From positions 100,812,001-100,876,000 of the forward strand of contig OZ231127.1 in NCBI GenBank assembly GCA_965153355.1: DNA of 64,000 nucleotides, given 5' to 3'. Positions 32,173 to 44,454 of this stretch are shown here, piece after piece (within the stretch, counting starts at the first letter, position 1; each line of letters opens with the position of its first letter). Source of the stretch: Flaccisagitta enflata. Taxonomy: Eukaryota > Chaetognatha > Sagittoidea > Aphragmophora. The notes beneath the pieces were generated by a model. It was not told the DNA's origin. It worked only from the letters and a program-made list of their open reading frames with translations, and ran no database searches. The position numbers and the translations under genes were made by a program.

Positions 32173-33201
32173 AAAAATCCTGTAGGCAATAGATTTATTG
32201 CAGGATCCAAATTTTGTTCAATCAAAATGCTTTCAAAGCACTTTTCTAAAGCTTTGAAATTAATTTTGCATCATATGAAAAATTATAATAAAACGGTTTT
32301 TGAAAGGACAGGGTTGAATCATTTTTGGATTTTGGATAATTCTCTAGAATTTTTAGAAAAAATGAAATCTGAGAGGATCAATCATATGGAAACATATGAT
32401 TTTTCCACTCTGTACACAGTCTTGCCTCATAGAGAAATAAAACATAGATTTTCCGCTATTTTTCAAAAAGTTTTTAATAGGGAGGCAAGGCCATACATAA
32501 GTGTCAATATACACGGGGCTTATTTTAGTCCTACAAAAGTCAGTAGTAGATTTTCCTTCAGATCTGAAGATATGCAGGAGATTTTGGAATTTATTTTAGA
32601 TAATATATATGTAAAATATGGAAAGGATTTGTATAAGCAAATAGTAGGAATATCTATTGGTCTTGATTCTGGACAGGATATAGCTAATCTACTTTTATAT
32701 AGTTTTGAATCAGACTATGTGGGGGAAATTTCTAAGGTAGATCTTCCTTTAGCAAGAAAATTTAAGCTTAATGAAAGATATATAGATGATCTTTTTGTAG
32801 CTAATTTTCCGACCTTCATGGATCATATCTATAGAATATACCCTCGAGACCTAGAAATTAAATTAGAATCTAACAATACTCTTGAGGTAACATACTTAGA
32901 TTTAAAAATTAAATCAAAAAATTCTATACTTAATTTTCCTATCTATGATAAACGTGATGATTTTTCATTTGATATTGTTAATTTTCCATTCATAGACAGC
33001 TGTATACCAAAAAAATCAGCTTTGGGAGTTTTTTCTAGCCAATTGATAAGATTTGCTAGATTATCATCAAGATATGCGGATTTTTTAATCAGAAGCAAAT
33101 CTTTGGTGGACAAACTTAAGACCCAAGGCTACAAAATTAGTGATTTAAAAAGACTAACATCTAGATTTTTTAAAGAAAAACGATATACTAATAAATTATA
33201 A
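32173..33201 (+). pseudogene. 5'-truncated second RT copy
   Basis: It begins inside the first motif (HKNPVGNRFIAGS) and continues in one frame through YDFSTLYTVLPH, GISIGLDSGQDIANLLLYS, RYIDDLFVANF and YDKRDDFSF to TAA. It is about 60-65 percent identical to the copy at 28,996-30,555 by eye. The N-terminal 170 or so residues are replaced by the direct repeat at 32,110-32,172. The catalytic boxes are intact, and the end is shorter (stop after KEKRYTNKL). It lies inverted relative to the first copy, so the two are independent insertions or an inverted duplication that has diverged. Confidence 0.8.
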
Positions 33202-33254
33202 TATTCCTAGTACAGATGACTTTATCAAGAATATTCTTAATTAAAAAAATTTTG

Positions 33255-33480
33255 GGTGGGAGGCTATGAGAAGCTTTTTGACCCACTTGTCGCAGACCAT
33301 AGCCAAACACCATCTTTAAATATCAGGGGAGGAAGGCGTATATAATGCCCCTCGAAAAATTCTTTTATTATTTTCCAACATTTCTCTAATATTTTTTTAT
33401 ATTTTTCAGAGAACAGTATTGGTGGGAGGCTATGAGAATCTTTTGACCCACTTGTCGCAGACCATAGCCAAGCACCTTCT
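33255..33480 (+). repeat. 60-base direct repeat, two copies
   Basis: GGGTGGGAGGCTATGAGAA to CAGACCATAGCCAA occurs at 33,255-33,315 and 33,418-33,472, just downstream of the truncated RT. Confidence 0.85.
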
Positions 33481-33639
33481 AGGTTTATTTTAGTTTAATT
33501 GTTATTCCTAATATATATTTTTTTAAAAAAGTTTTTTCCTATAATAAAGAATTTTGAAAATGATTGGGAAAACACATGACATTCGTTTTGATGTCATGGC
33601 GTGTTCCTGATGATTTCTATATTCTACAAACCATGCAGT

Positions 33640-34060
33640 GGAGGACACCTGCAAGGTGTGCCCCACCTGTACTTGGATCTTGGTGAATATATACATATGT
33701 ATTTTTAAATATATATGTATATATGGGGCGAAACCCTTTTTTTGGGTACAGGACACCAACTGATGACCAGAAGCTGAATGGTTTGTTATCATATCAATTT
33801 GTATTAATTATATCAATTTTTATAACTTTTATGGACATGTACAAAACCTTTTACCCCTCATGGTGACCTATCATCCCATGATATATCTTCTCTGAAGTAT
33901 TTATAACCTTAACCAATTTTAGTAAAAATTCACCTTTCTCCCACCCCCCTAATTAGGATTAAGGGGCTCAGCTGGGGATATGGACACCCTGGTTCCCTTT
34001 TTTTCAATTAGGTAATTTTAACCAAAATTGGGCTGAGTTGGTGGTCCCGATCAATGCCAG
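33640..34060 (+). repeat. RT element 3' flank, inverted counterpart of 28,440-28,830
   Basis: CCTATCATCCCATGATATAT and CTGATGACCAGAAGC match the reversed flank of the other RT copy. A TA-rich hairpin (ATATACATATGTAT near 33,690) lies inside. Confidence 0.65.
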
Positions 34061-34410
34061 AGGACAGCTCTAACTATACCCTTCCCCTAAAATGGTTTAT
34101 ATATTTTTCTAAAATACACTTAAAATTTTGTTTTAAATAGAAGAAATATGACACATTTAGTAAAAAGTATATACCTGAGGATTTTTGATAGCGTTTCAAA
34201 AAACCATATTTTAGGTATGTATGTGTATGTAATGGAAGCTTACACTATATAAATGTCCGTATTTTTTCAGATTTTCTTTAAAGTTTAATATTTCTTATTT
34301 GGATAATTGTATGAGTTTTATATAGGATGAATTGTTGCACACATCATATAATTATTCTTTATGAAAAAAAGCTGTAAAATCTATTAAAACAGTCCAATTG
34401 AGCTGGTTTT

Positions 34411-34605
34411 TTTGTCGCAGGCACGCGACTCTACACCCCGCTTTGTCCATCAGTTGGTTGGTTGGTTGGTCGGTTGGTCACACTTTACTTTTTTACGATT
34501 TTTATTTTGGGATCTCACTGCTCCTGCTCAAATGGTTTAGTGATCTCAAATATGGCCCCTGCCCACCCGCACGCAACTTTGGTAGCCAGGTATCGGGCCT
34601 TGTTT
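34411..34605 (+). mobile_element. GTCGCG-hairpin element, full copy
   Basis: TTTGTCGCAGGCACGCGACT start, GGTTGGTTGG tract, GCCCCTGCCCACCCGC block, and TATCGGGCCTTGTTT end. Confidence 0.75.
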
Positions 34606-34710
34606 TTCTAAAAATTATGTAAAAATTTTTTCCCGATCTGATCAAATAGGTTAGAACTTTGAAAAATAAAGTCCTGACAAAGTCAAATCATAAGTTTAAG
34701 TTTCATAGAA

Positions 34711-34790
34711 GCACATATTTTCACTCATTAAATTAGCACATATTTTCACTCATTAAATTAGCACATATTTTCACTCATTAAATTAGCACA
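34711..34790 (+). repeat. 25-base tandem repeat, three copies
   Basis: CACATATTTTCACTCATTAA plus ATTAG, three near-perfect copies. Confidence 0.95.
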
Positions 34791-34867
34791 GGGTTAAGTG
34801 CACACGACCTTAATGGAATCAAAAGCAGAGTAGAACGGCGAGTGTGTGTGAATATTTGTGTGTTTGT

Positions 34868-34869
34868 GT

Positions 34870-34926
<57 letters not shown>
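34868..34926 (+). repeat. (TG)n microsatellite
   Basis: About 55 bases of GT/TG ending GCGCGTGCGCGTG. Confidence 0.97.
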
Positions 34927-34928
<2 letters not shown>

Positions 34929-34986
34929 TGCGCGTGTTCTTCTGTGAGCTGTGAGCCTGTGAGGGTTTTTCTTTATCAGATTTTGG

Positions 34987-35230
34987 TTTTTAGTCGCGTG
35001 CTACGTGACTCTACACCTCGCTATGTTGGTTGGTCGGTACCCTTTTTACTGTTTTGCATTTTGGAGCTTTTTGAGCATACGGCTCCTGCCCAGATGCCCT
35101 AGTGACCTTCTCCAGCACTGCTCCTGCCCACCCGTACGCGACTAGGGTAGCCGTGTACCCGGCCTTGTTACTCGCAGACTTGCTCTTCTATAAGAGGCTT
35201 TTTCCATCCATTGATCCCGTCCTTTAGACA
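34987..35230 (+). mobile_element. GTCGCG-hairpin element plus adjoining fragment
   Basis: Full copy at 34,987-35,169 (TTTTTAGTCGCGTGCTACGT to CCCGGCCTTGTTA), directly followed by a partial second start (CTCGCAGACTTGCTC, TATAAGAGGC) to about 35,230. Confidence 0.72.
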
Positions 35231-35525
35231 CTCATGCATGATCATGTTGGAGTCAAAAAGTGTGCATGTGTAGGGTTTGGGCAGTACGACCCTCCCCCCC
35301 CTTCACGGCAATATCGTTGTTACCTGCTCATTGCACAGCATTCTTTTTTTGTTCATTGTTGGTGCAGCGATTCCAACTTTGGCCAATTCCTGATTATGTT
35401 CAGTTGCAACCTGCTGTGTACAAGACAAAGCTTTATCCCACTCGACAAAAGCAGTAAATTCAGAACAATTGCAATTAATATATCAGTTGCTATGTCTCAC
35501 CAGGTAATCTGTAACGTAAAACAGT

Positions 35526-35806
35526 GAGATTAAACCCCAAGGTTGCTTGGAATCGCTTGGGTTCTGCTCAGGGTTGCTCGGGGTTGCTTGGGGTTTCGGG
35601 GTTGCTTGGGGTTGATGCTATTGTTTGTCATAGTGCAGTCCTTGTTTCTAACAATGCAATCCCGAGCAACCCCAAGCAACCCCGAGCAAACCCTGAGAAA
35701 CCCCGAGCAAACCCCAAGCTTGTGTTCCTCAGGGTTTACTTGGGGTTTACTCGGGGTTCAACCCCGAGCAACCCTGAGCAACCCCCGGGGTTTAATCTTA
35801 CCCCAG
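35526..35806. mobile_element. foldback element with inverted GGGTTGCTCGG minisatellite
   Basis: The ends are GAGATTAAACCCC (left) and GGGGTTTAATCTTAC (right), inverted. The left half is GGGTTGCTTGGGGTTGC units and the right half is the complementary GCAACCCCGAGCAA units, so the whole element can fold on itself. Confidence 0.75.
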
Positions 35807-36407
35807 ATTACAGGGTATGTCTTTTTTAAGATTTTGAGAAAAAATGACATTCTTTAAAAGAATTAGGTTCATTTGTGGTAGAGATGCTGATTTGATGTAA
35901 AGAGGTAACTTACTTTTGTTCATTGGGTTTTTCATGTCGAATAGAATGAAAAGAAAAAAAATTGAAAGATAAATAAAAAGAAAAAAAGAAATGAAAGCAA
36001 ATCTTTGAGTTAATAGAGAAAGCATCAAATGTAAAACTCGGTTCTTCCTCTCCTTTGACAGATTGTTTCGCAACTTATTGAATGTCACTTTGCGGGCTAA
36101 GTTTTCAGCTTCTACTGGAGTATTGCTTTTTGCACCGCTTCGGCTAGTAGTTCATCTAGTGAAAAAATACTCATATTTTCATTGTACAAAGGGCACTCTT
36201 TGATCGGTGCAGAACCCAGCCCCAAGCTTGGTGCGAGCTCTAGTTTAGGCGCAATTGCTCAAATAAGAGGGAAAAATGGAGTAGCCAACTTTGATCAATT
36301 TTTAAAAATGCTTCTATGGCCGAAAGAATTGTTTCAACAGTGGATTCGTCTTAGTTAGACATGAATTGACTAGGAAAAGTGGTCATATCAATTCTTTCGG
36401 CAGATTG

Positions 36408-36640
36408 GGTACCTTGCCTTCATTGTCTGGCTGGAATTTGAGCCTTGAGGTTGGTGTTTGAGCCTCGAGGTTGGTATTTGAGCCCCAAGGCTGGAATTTG
36501 AGCCTCAAGGCTGGAATTTGAGGCTGGGGTTTGAACCTCGGAAGGGGGGGGGATGGACGGAGAAATGGAGAAGAAGGAGGAGAAATTTCCCCGGTGTGAA
36601 AGCATAGGTCATTGACCCCTTTGGGGCCGCTGCCTAAAAC
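36408..36640 (-). mobile_element. variant foldback element with GAATTTGAGCCTCAAGGCTG units
   Basis: About six units of GCTGGAATTTGAGCC or GTTGGTATTTGAGCC followed by a CCTTTGGGGCCGCTGCC end that matches the GGGCAGCGGCCCC family. Confidence 0.6.
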
Positions 36641-36664
36641 GCCAAGTAGGCTAAAAGATGCGAC

Positions 36665-36735
36665 GTGTGGATTGTCAACTAACCAACCAACGGACACAGC
36701 CAGTTATAGAGGTGCTTTGTTGCACCTAAAAACGT
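36665..36735 (-). mobile_element. GTCGCG-family fragment
   Basis: AACCAACCAACGGACACAGCC then GTTATAGAGGTGCTTTGTTGCACCTAAAAAC, the hairpin-bearing end only. Confidence 0.55.
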
Positions 36736-36847
36736 AGAAATAGGATCAAAGTTATTCATATCTTGATTTTAAAAGGTAAATCAATCATGATTTTTTATAT
36801 GTTATAAATTTTGCAGTGCTGCTTCGTTTTAATTGGATTCATATATT

Positions 36848-37315
36848 TTTAGTCGTGGGCTATGTGACTTTACATTGAATTTTTCAGGCTTTAAGATTGT
36901 TTGTTATTTGAATTTTCATTTTAACGATTTCCACTTTAAAAATTTTCGCTTCAAAAATTTTCACTTCTAAAAGTTTCACTTTAAAAATTTTCACTTCAAA
37001 AATTTTCATTTAAAAAGTTTTCACTACAAAATATTCACTTCAAATATTTTCACAACAAAAACTTTCCCGACAAAAACTTCTAAAATTTTTTTTTCAAAAA
37101 ATTTCTTCGCTGAATTTTTTTTGCCTAAATTTTCGCTTCAAAAATTTTCAATTCAAAAATTGTTTTTTTTTTTAATTTCACTCTGAAAATTTTCTTTGCT
37201 CAAATTTTGTTTGCTATATTTATTTCCATTTAAAGTTCAAAAATTTTCACTTCAAAAAATTTTTTGTTCAAATCTTTATCTTAACACGGCCGGATACACG
37301 GCTACCGAAGTTAAA
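36848..37315 (+). repeat. TTTTCACTTCAAAAAT minisatellite between two element ends
   Basis: About 20 degenerate units of AAAATTTTCACTTC. The left border is TTTTTAGTCGTGGGCTATGT and the right border AACACGGCCGGATACACGGC, both ends of the GTCGCG family but not in the usual relative orientation. Confidence 0.7.
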
Positions 37316-37474
37316 GATTCATCTTCAATTTTATATCTATTTTTGTACCTTTAAGCCTACAGTGCATTTTGTATCATTTTGGCGCATAGTGGGTGGTCAT
37401 GGTAAAACCCACTGCATCGGCGGAAATAAAGTGAGAGAGTCGAAATGTTAGCTCCTTTTTGATCATCCATTTAA

Positions 37475-37475
37475 A

Positions 37476-37527
<52 letters not shown>

Positions 37528-37546
37528 TATATATATATATATATAT

Positions 37547-37601
<55 letters not shown>

Positions 37602-37618
37602 TAGAGAGAGAGAGAGAG

Positions 37619-37687
<69 letters not shown>

Positions 37688-37692
37688 AAGAG
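37475..37692 (+). repeat. (GT)n-(TA)n-(GA)n microsatellite
   Basis: GT 37,478-37,526, TA 37,527-37,600, GA to 37,692. Confidence 0.97.
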
Positions 37693-37883
37693 TCTCTGGT
37701 CAGTCGATATGCTGCGATCAAACCGCTTATATGCGCAGCTCTTGATGGCTGCATGCAAGCTATGACAAGATGCGGCGCACGGTGTTATACCTTGTGGTAT
37801 TTGGGACAGATAATATCGCATCTTTATATTTTTCAAAATCCAAGGATATAACGCTGAGACCTCCAACAACCTTCGGTTTAACC

Positions 37884-38140
<257 letters not shown>

Positions 38141-38323
38141 GGCAATAACAGAGAAAGAATGACCTAGTGACATACACTTTTTCATCTATCCAATCTTTTG
38201 TGCAATCGTTTAAGAATGCTATTGAAGAAGATATTTGTTTGAACATATTTTCACAATTCACATGTCTGAACATGTTTGGTCATTTCCGTTTTGTAATCTG
38301 TGTAATCACTGTCAATTCTTTTA

Positions 38324-38341
38324 CAACAACAACAACAACAA

Positions 38342-38386
<45 letters not shown>

Positions 38387-38400
38387 CGACAACGACAACG

Positions 38401-38460
<60 letters not shown>

Positions 38461-38462
38461 TC
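38324..38462 (+). repeat. (AAC)n microsatellite
   Basis: About 45 AAC triplets with some GAC. Confidence 0.97.
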
Positions 38463-38929
38463 ATTATCAACCAAAACAACATCAGCAACTACATGAAGAA
38501 ACAACCTGAACAATTAGCAACTAGGGGATTCTAAGTGTTTCCCAGGCCACTATGCTATTTTTCGTTATTAGGAAGAAACAAGCCTAATTGGGCAATTCAG
38601 AGCAGCAAATGCCGCATGATCTTTTAAATGGCAGAACTGACATTTAGATCAACGGAGGGACCAATGAACCCCCATTTAAGGATGCAATGATGCATCAGAA
38701 AAAAGCTTATCTTCACCTCCGCCTTACTACTGGAACGGCAATGGAGGAAAATGATCATGAGGAGAGGAAGAGAACAAAAATGAAATAAGACCAGAGAAGA
38801 AATGCTTGAGACCGGTTATCCCGTTGGACTTCCCGAGCATTACGCCAAATTCTACTTTACTACCGGCAGTGATTCCCACGTATCAAAAGTGAATCAAGCG
38901 TAAAATCTCCGTAGATGACAGAATTAATT

Positions 38930-39440
38930 TCCCCCACCACTATTTTCTTTGGACTTCCCATAAGGTCCTGTCAGTCCAGATTTCTTTTCTTCAAACACTG
39001 TATGATCAAATAGGCATGACGTTTATTTTTTAGTCGACCCCCCCCCTAGGAATGAAGCAGAGAGACAGGATGACAAAGACAAATCATCAAGAGCTTAGAG
39101 GGGATTAAAAAAAGATTCATGATTATTTTTCTACGCAGTTCTTTCCTCCCCTTTCCTTATTCCTTATTCGCTGGATGTCAGTTCTTCCCACCGCTTTTTT
39201 CTTTGGGCTTCCCATAAGTTCCTGTTATTGCAAATTTCTTCACTTCAAACATCTTGCGATCCAACTGGCATGACCCCCCCCCCCCGGAAGGTAAAAAAGA
39301 GACGATGACGGACGAGAAGACAGCTTGACAAAGACACATCATCAAAAGCTTAGAGGGTATTAAAAAAGATTTACGAATGAGTCAAAGCTGGTTTTTTCTA
39401 CGCAGTTCCTTCCTCTCTCTTCCTTACATCTTAATAGTTA
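38930..39440 (+). repeat. 250-base tandem repeat, two diverged copies
   Basis: TTTGGACTTCCCATAAG to GGCATGAC plus GACAAAGACAAATCATCAA recur at 38,932 and 39,182 with about 80 percent identity. Both contain C runs (9-14 C). No ORF. Confidence 0.8.
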
Positions 39441-40028
39441 TTCCTCATTCAATTGGAAATCCCCCTGTTGGATTTTTTTACGAAGTTGTTTCCTCCTTTC
39501 TTTTTCCATTTAAGGATTTTTGATAGAACAGCTACTTTCTTGCTGAAAAGTATATCGGTCACACTCATCTTATCCACGAAGTTGAATAAGAGGCTGAAAG
39601 AAATCTAGCAAAGGAAATCTCCTTAAACTTTGCATTAACCGAAGGTTAAAATAGGGATGGTAGCAACCTGATCATTGGCCCACCCAGAGATTTTTTTATG
39701 GAGAGTTTTATTACTAAGTGGGGGAAACTAAAAAAAAAGGTTTATCCAAGTCTTAGATACTGGCTTTTGACTATTACACGTGTGGTTCGCAATGACCAGT
39801 TTTTCCAAAAAGCATTTTTGACCAAAAAATGGTTTGAGGAAACTTGTTTTTTCTTTACCCTTTTATACTAAAATTATACACTAGAATATTGATGATTGCT
39901 ATCAAGCGTTGGGGTAGAATTACATGCGGATAAGGGGGGGTTAAGAGCCCAAGGGGCCCCTCAAAGGGCCCTAAGGGGGCTCTGTAATGGCCAAAACAAT
40001 TCTTAGATAGAAAGAATGCTTACTTTTT
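39441..40028. other. no gene seen
   Basis: AT-rich, with a GGGGCCCCTCAAAGGGCCC-like palindromic patch near 39,950. Nothing else recognised. Confidence 0.5.
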
Positions 40029-40345
40029 GGGCAGCGGCCCCGAAGGGGACGAAGTCCTGTAGAACACAGGGGGACTTTCGTTCGTCCGTCCGTCCATCCG
40101 TTTGTCCGTTAGTCCCCCCCTTCATCAGACCCCTCTCAGGCCTCAAATCCAGCCTCTCAGGCCTCAAATCCAACCTCTCAGACCTCAAATCTGGCCTCTC
40201 AGGCCTCAAACCTGGCCTCTCAGGCCTCAAATCTGGCCTCTCAGGCCTCAAATCTGGCTTTTCAGGCCTCCAATCCAAATTCTCAGGCCTCAAACCTGGC
40301 CTCTCATGCCTCAAATTAGGCCTCTCAGCACTCTGTATGCCACTT
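40029..40345 (+). mobile_element. GGGCAGCGGCCCC foldback element, left half
   Basis: GGGCAGCGGCCCCGAAGGGG end, GTAGAACACAGGGGGACTTT, then about nine CAGGCCTCAAATCTGGCCTCT units. The second half is missing. Confidence 0.75.
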
Positions 40346-42059
40346 TTTTGGTTGGTCGTTCCGTTGGTCGGTCTGACGTAAAAACTGTTTTAAAGGCTTT
40401 TTAAGGCATTTTTTACGTTTATGTCTCTGAATGGTAGAGAAGCAACTTTGTTTCAAATGGCTTTTATGAAACAAAATTGTTTGTCTGTCTGTCTGCCTAG
40501 CTTTTTTGAAAGTGCCGTCACACATGATTTAGGTCTAATGACCTGTTTTTTACTGATTTGGATATTCATAGTTATAATCTCATTTTCTAAATTCTTGGCA
40601 TTGGCTATGGTTCATTATATTCAATAAAGCCAAAACTCAACCATGAGTCTTTTCTTTTCAAAATTGCTGTATTTTGCTGCATTCATGATACCAACTGTTT
40701 GATTATCACATTGTATACTACTCGACCAAAAAAAAAAGCCGCACCCTTTTGAGTCGTATTTAATAAGTGAAAAATTATCGAAAAGTTTTTCTGTTGAAAT
40801 GATTCTCAGCATTTTTGAATTTTCTTTCATTCTAGACCAATTCTCGGATCTGTATCTCAAACGGTTTAGGAGCCAGAGCCTGCAAAAAGAGAAAGATCAT
40901 TTTCATAAACGCATTTTTTCATGTTGATATGAAACTGAAATGGGCATAGTTTTTACTCAAACTAACGCCATTTCTAAACAAAAGAGATAGGCAATACCAG
41001 ATTGCGTCACACGAAAGCATCTTTCAAGAGCTTTCAAAATGGCTCCAAGATTTTTATTGGGCTTTTTAAATTCAGTATTTACAATTTGCTGCATTTTCAT
41101 GAATACCAACTGTTTGATTATCACATTGTATATGGAATCTTCTAGTGAATTGGTATGTAAATCTGTCTGGGGCCGTTGAATATACTATCATTTTTTGCCA
41201 TTCTTGATTATGTTTCATCGGGTGTAAGTACCAGAAATGTCGTACACTCGTAACCATGGCCAAAAAAAAACCGGACATGGCGGTTTTCGATGCCATTGAC
41301 CGGCTCAGTCTCAATGAAAATAAAACAAATCAGTGACTGTTTGAAAGATTTTCAGAAGTTTTTCAAATCTAGACCAAGCAGAAAGTTGTAGCTCAAATCT
41401 TTAGAAATGGCAACAATTTATAGTGAGCCTCACCATAATCTGTCAAAAGAAGGAATTCTGTACTTTTAGTTCTGTCTTTAAAGGCATAAAAAACATATTG
41501 GACAAAAGGAAACTAAGGAAAATTTAAGAGAAAATGAAAATATAACTCATTATCTACAAAATAGCGCTAAGCAGACATTTTCAAGTCAATCCGTTTAGTG
41601 ATGGTAATCAAATCAAGACATTTAGTCCATGAATTTGTGTTAGTAAAAAACGTCATATTTGGCAGATTTTTTTCAAATTAGTTAACATAACTTCTAGAGT
41701 TTTTAACTCAGAATTTTGTTCATTGACTCAAATCAAAGATTTTTTTAAAGCTCTTTAGAATGGTCATAGATTTTTTGTACTTTCTCAAATGCAGCACCCA
41801 GTTATGGTAGAAAAAAGCAATGTCCGATTCTGTTTTTTTTTTGGCCATGGTTAAGCATCGGCCAATTTTCACCATGATTTTGTCCTCACTCCTCAGTCAT
41901 TGCCATATCATTGTTTGTAGAATAAATCATAAGCAATTGCATGCATTTATCACTCTTAAAAACCAGAGGACTGAGCCAAATGAGCTAGATGAACTAGATT
42001 TCTCCAAAGCACCCTTATAGTTTAATAGCTATGCTGAGATCAGGGATGAGGGCAGATTA
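40346..42059. other. no gene seen; one dispersed direct repeat
   Basis: CCAACTGTTTGATTATCACA with flanking GCTGCATT occurs at about 40,660 and 41,085. No supported ORF. Confidence 0.5.
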
Positions 42060-42391
42060 GAGACCTGAGAGGGTTTTTTGAGGACTGAACTGAGACCCAA
42101 GTGGTCAGATTTCATGTTTGAGAGGGCTGATTTTAGGCCTGAAATGGTTGATTTTGGGCTTGAAAAGGCTTTAGTGGGCTGATTTTGGGCTTGAGAGAGC
42201 TAATCTTGGATCTGAGAGGACTGACTATGGGCCTGAAAGGGCTGGATTCGGGCCTGAGAGGGCTGATTCGGGGCCTGAGAAGGGGCCTGGGGGGGATAGA
42301 TGTATGGACGGATCTATGGACAGACATCTGAAAATTTACTCCTGTGTCCTACAGGACATCGGCCCTTTTGGGCCACTGCCCAAAAAGACAT
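42060..42391 (-). mobile_element. GGGCAGCGGCCCC foldback element, right half
   Basis: GGCCTGAGAGGGCTGATT units ending in TCCTACAGGACATCGGCCC and GGGCCACTGCCC. Confidence 0.7.
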
Positions 42392-42439
42392 CTTCTGCGT
42401 TAGCCAAGGCCGGCAGGAATTTCCACGGCTGATTTTGTC

Positions 42440-42500
42440 ACACCTTTTCATTCGCGTGCATGCGACTCTAGAATGTGCCGCGTTGGTCGGTAGGTCACAT
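42440..42500 (+). mobile_element. GTCGCG-family fragment
   Basis: TTCGCGTGCATGCGACTCTA plus a GGTCGGTAGGTCACA tract. Confidence 0.5.
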
Positions 42501-42668
42501 TTTTAAAACTTGGACTTTTTAGGGTAATTTATGGTACCATACGACTAAAAAAAAAAAAGACGCACTTTTTGATGACTAATTTGCCTATGAATCTTAAAAA
42601 AAAAACTAGGTTGTTTGAAAGCCCTTCAAATGTTCTTTCATTTGGCGCCAATCTGGTATTGCTATCTT

Positions 42669-42839
42669 TCTCGTCGCGGACATGGGACTCTACACCTGGC
42701 CATGTCGGTAGGTCGGTCGGTAGGTCGGTCGGTAGGTTGGTCCGTCAGTAGGTCACATTTTTGAATTCCGAGTGGTTTTCGCAATACTGCTCCTGCCCAA
42801 CCATCCGTGACTGGATTGCCGTGCATCTGGCCTTGTTTC
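42669..42839 (+). mobile_element. GTCGCG-hairpin element, full copy
   Basis: CTCGTCGCGGACATGGGACT to GCATCTGGCCTTGTTTC. Confidence 0.75.
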
Positions 42840-43129
42840 GTTTAGAAATGGTATTGATTTGAGTGAAATCCTTGCCCATTTTAGTTTCGCAATCCCTATG
42901 TAAAAATGCATTTGAGCAAATTGGTGCTTCTCTTTGCAGAGCTCTAGCTTCTAAACCGTTTGAGCTACAGACCTGGGATTGGTTTAGATTGAAAGATGAT
43001 TCGAAAAACTTTTATAATGTTTTCCTTAAAAGTAGCTAAAATTGATTTTCATAACTATTTTATCAATTATCAAATAGAAGCGTCTTTTTTTTTCTTTTTT
43101 TTTATCCACGTGGTACTTATAGGGTAGTT

Positions 43130-43265
43130 CAGGAAGGAAGGGAAAGAAAGGAAGGAGGGGAGGAAGAAAGGTAGGGGGAACGAAGGAAGGAGGGAAGTAA
43201 GAAAGAAAATAAGGAAGGAAGGAAGGAATATAGGTACGATGGAATTGAAGAAAAGGGAAGGAAGG
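43130..43265 (+). repeat. (GGAA/GGAAG)n tract
   Basis: Imperfect GGAAGGAAGG repeat; mirrored at 53,195-53,320 as CCTTCC. Confidence 0.9.
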
Positions 43266-43322
43266 AAAATGTATGTTTGTAGTTATGTGTGTAATTGTAA
43301 AAGGGAGCACGCAACTGTTTGC

Positions 43323-43562
43323 CTATTGCTTGTTTTTTGTATGTAGTTGTAAAAGTGGATTCCCCGATGGCTGTCCTCCAGACGTCCCACTGCGTACACC
43401 CATGATTAATGGTCCGCTTACATAGCTGATTGGGGCAGCCCTTTTGACTGTGTTGATATGCCATTTCCTTCCAAAAACGTGGTCGGTTTTGGCAATTGCT
43501 CCCAGTGGATTGTCAGAGGGCCATCTCCTCGACAACCCATCCCCATACACCCATGCTTTCAT
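43323..43562 (-). CDS. conserved 79-residue ORF, left-arm copy
   Basis: MKAWVYGDGLSRRWPSDNPL through RKWHINTVKRAAPISYVSGP to TKNKQ. The right-arm copy at 52,897-53,136 keeps the frame with only a few residue changes, which hints at constraint or recent duplication. No family recognised; it may be a fragment of a repeat-encoded protein. Confidence 0.3.
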   Translation of the reverse strand: MKAWVYGDGLSRRWPSDNPLGAIAKTDHVFGRKWHINTVKRAAPISYVSGPLIMGVRSGTSGGQPSGNPLLQLHTKNKQ

Positions 43563-43662
43563 GGTTGTAACAGGTCGCCCAAGGGCAATATGTGGTCAGC
43601 GCAGCTTCAGCAATACCTGCTGCCCTGCTTTGCATGGTTGTGAATTGGAGTGAGAGGAAGTA

Positions 43663-44174
43663 GGGAAGCGGCCCCAAAGGGGACGAAGTCATGTAGAACA
43701 GAGGGGACTTTGTCTGCGATCTGTCCTGGGTCTGCTCCTAGGCTCCTTCAGGCCTGAAATCTGACCCTCTCAGGTCTGGAATCTACTCTGGCCTGAAATC
43801 TGACCTCTCAGGCCTTGAATCTGATAGTGCAAATTTTGAGGCCTGAGAAGACAGATTCTAGGCCTGCGAGGACAGATTTCAGGTCTGAGAGGGCAGATTC
43901 TAGGCCGGAAAGGGCAAATTTCAGGCCTAAGAGGGCAGATTCAAGGTCTGAGAGGACAGATTTTGGGGCCTGAGAGACCAGATTTTGGGGCCTGAGAGGG
44001 CAGATTTCAGGCCTCCTGAGAGGACAGATTTTGGGCCTGTGAGGGTAGATTTCAGGCCTGAGAGGGCAGACCCCAGGCCTGAGAGGGCCCAGGGGGGACA
44101 AATGAACAGACGCCAATAAACAAAAGTCCCCCTGTGTTCTACACGGCTTTAGTCCCCTTCGGGGCCGCTGCCCA
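43663..44174 (+). mobile_element. GGGCAGCGGCCCC foldback element, complete
   Basis: Both ends are present: GGGAAGCGGCCCCAAAGGGG left, CTTCGGGGCCGCTGCCCA right, each with GTAGAACACAGGGG. Inside, GGCCTGAAATCTGACC units switch to the complementary GGCCTGAGAGGGCAGATT units at about 43,820. Confidence 0.85.
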
Positions 44175-44454
44175 AACGGCACGTAGCAAGCGACCGAGTG
44201 GCCCGTAAAAAACGCGATTATCTCGGACTAGAAACGCCCCCCAAGGGTTGGACGACGTCCTCGGCGTTGTGTTTCCTTTGGGCCCGGAACCTGCAAAGGA
44301 AGATCTGGAGTCTTTACCGATGTCACCGCTTTCAGGTTTTATTTGGATTGATTGGAATCCATGGCAAGCCCACTCACTAATTTGGATTTCTTTCATTTTG
44401 TGCATGTTATTTTGAATATTTTTAGAAATGAGTGCCGCTGAGAGAGCCTAAAAA

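Noticed and set aside
35234-35527. 97-residue ORF with cysteines
   Set aside because: Partly overlaps element sequence; no signal peptide, splice sites or second copy to support it.
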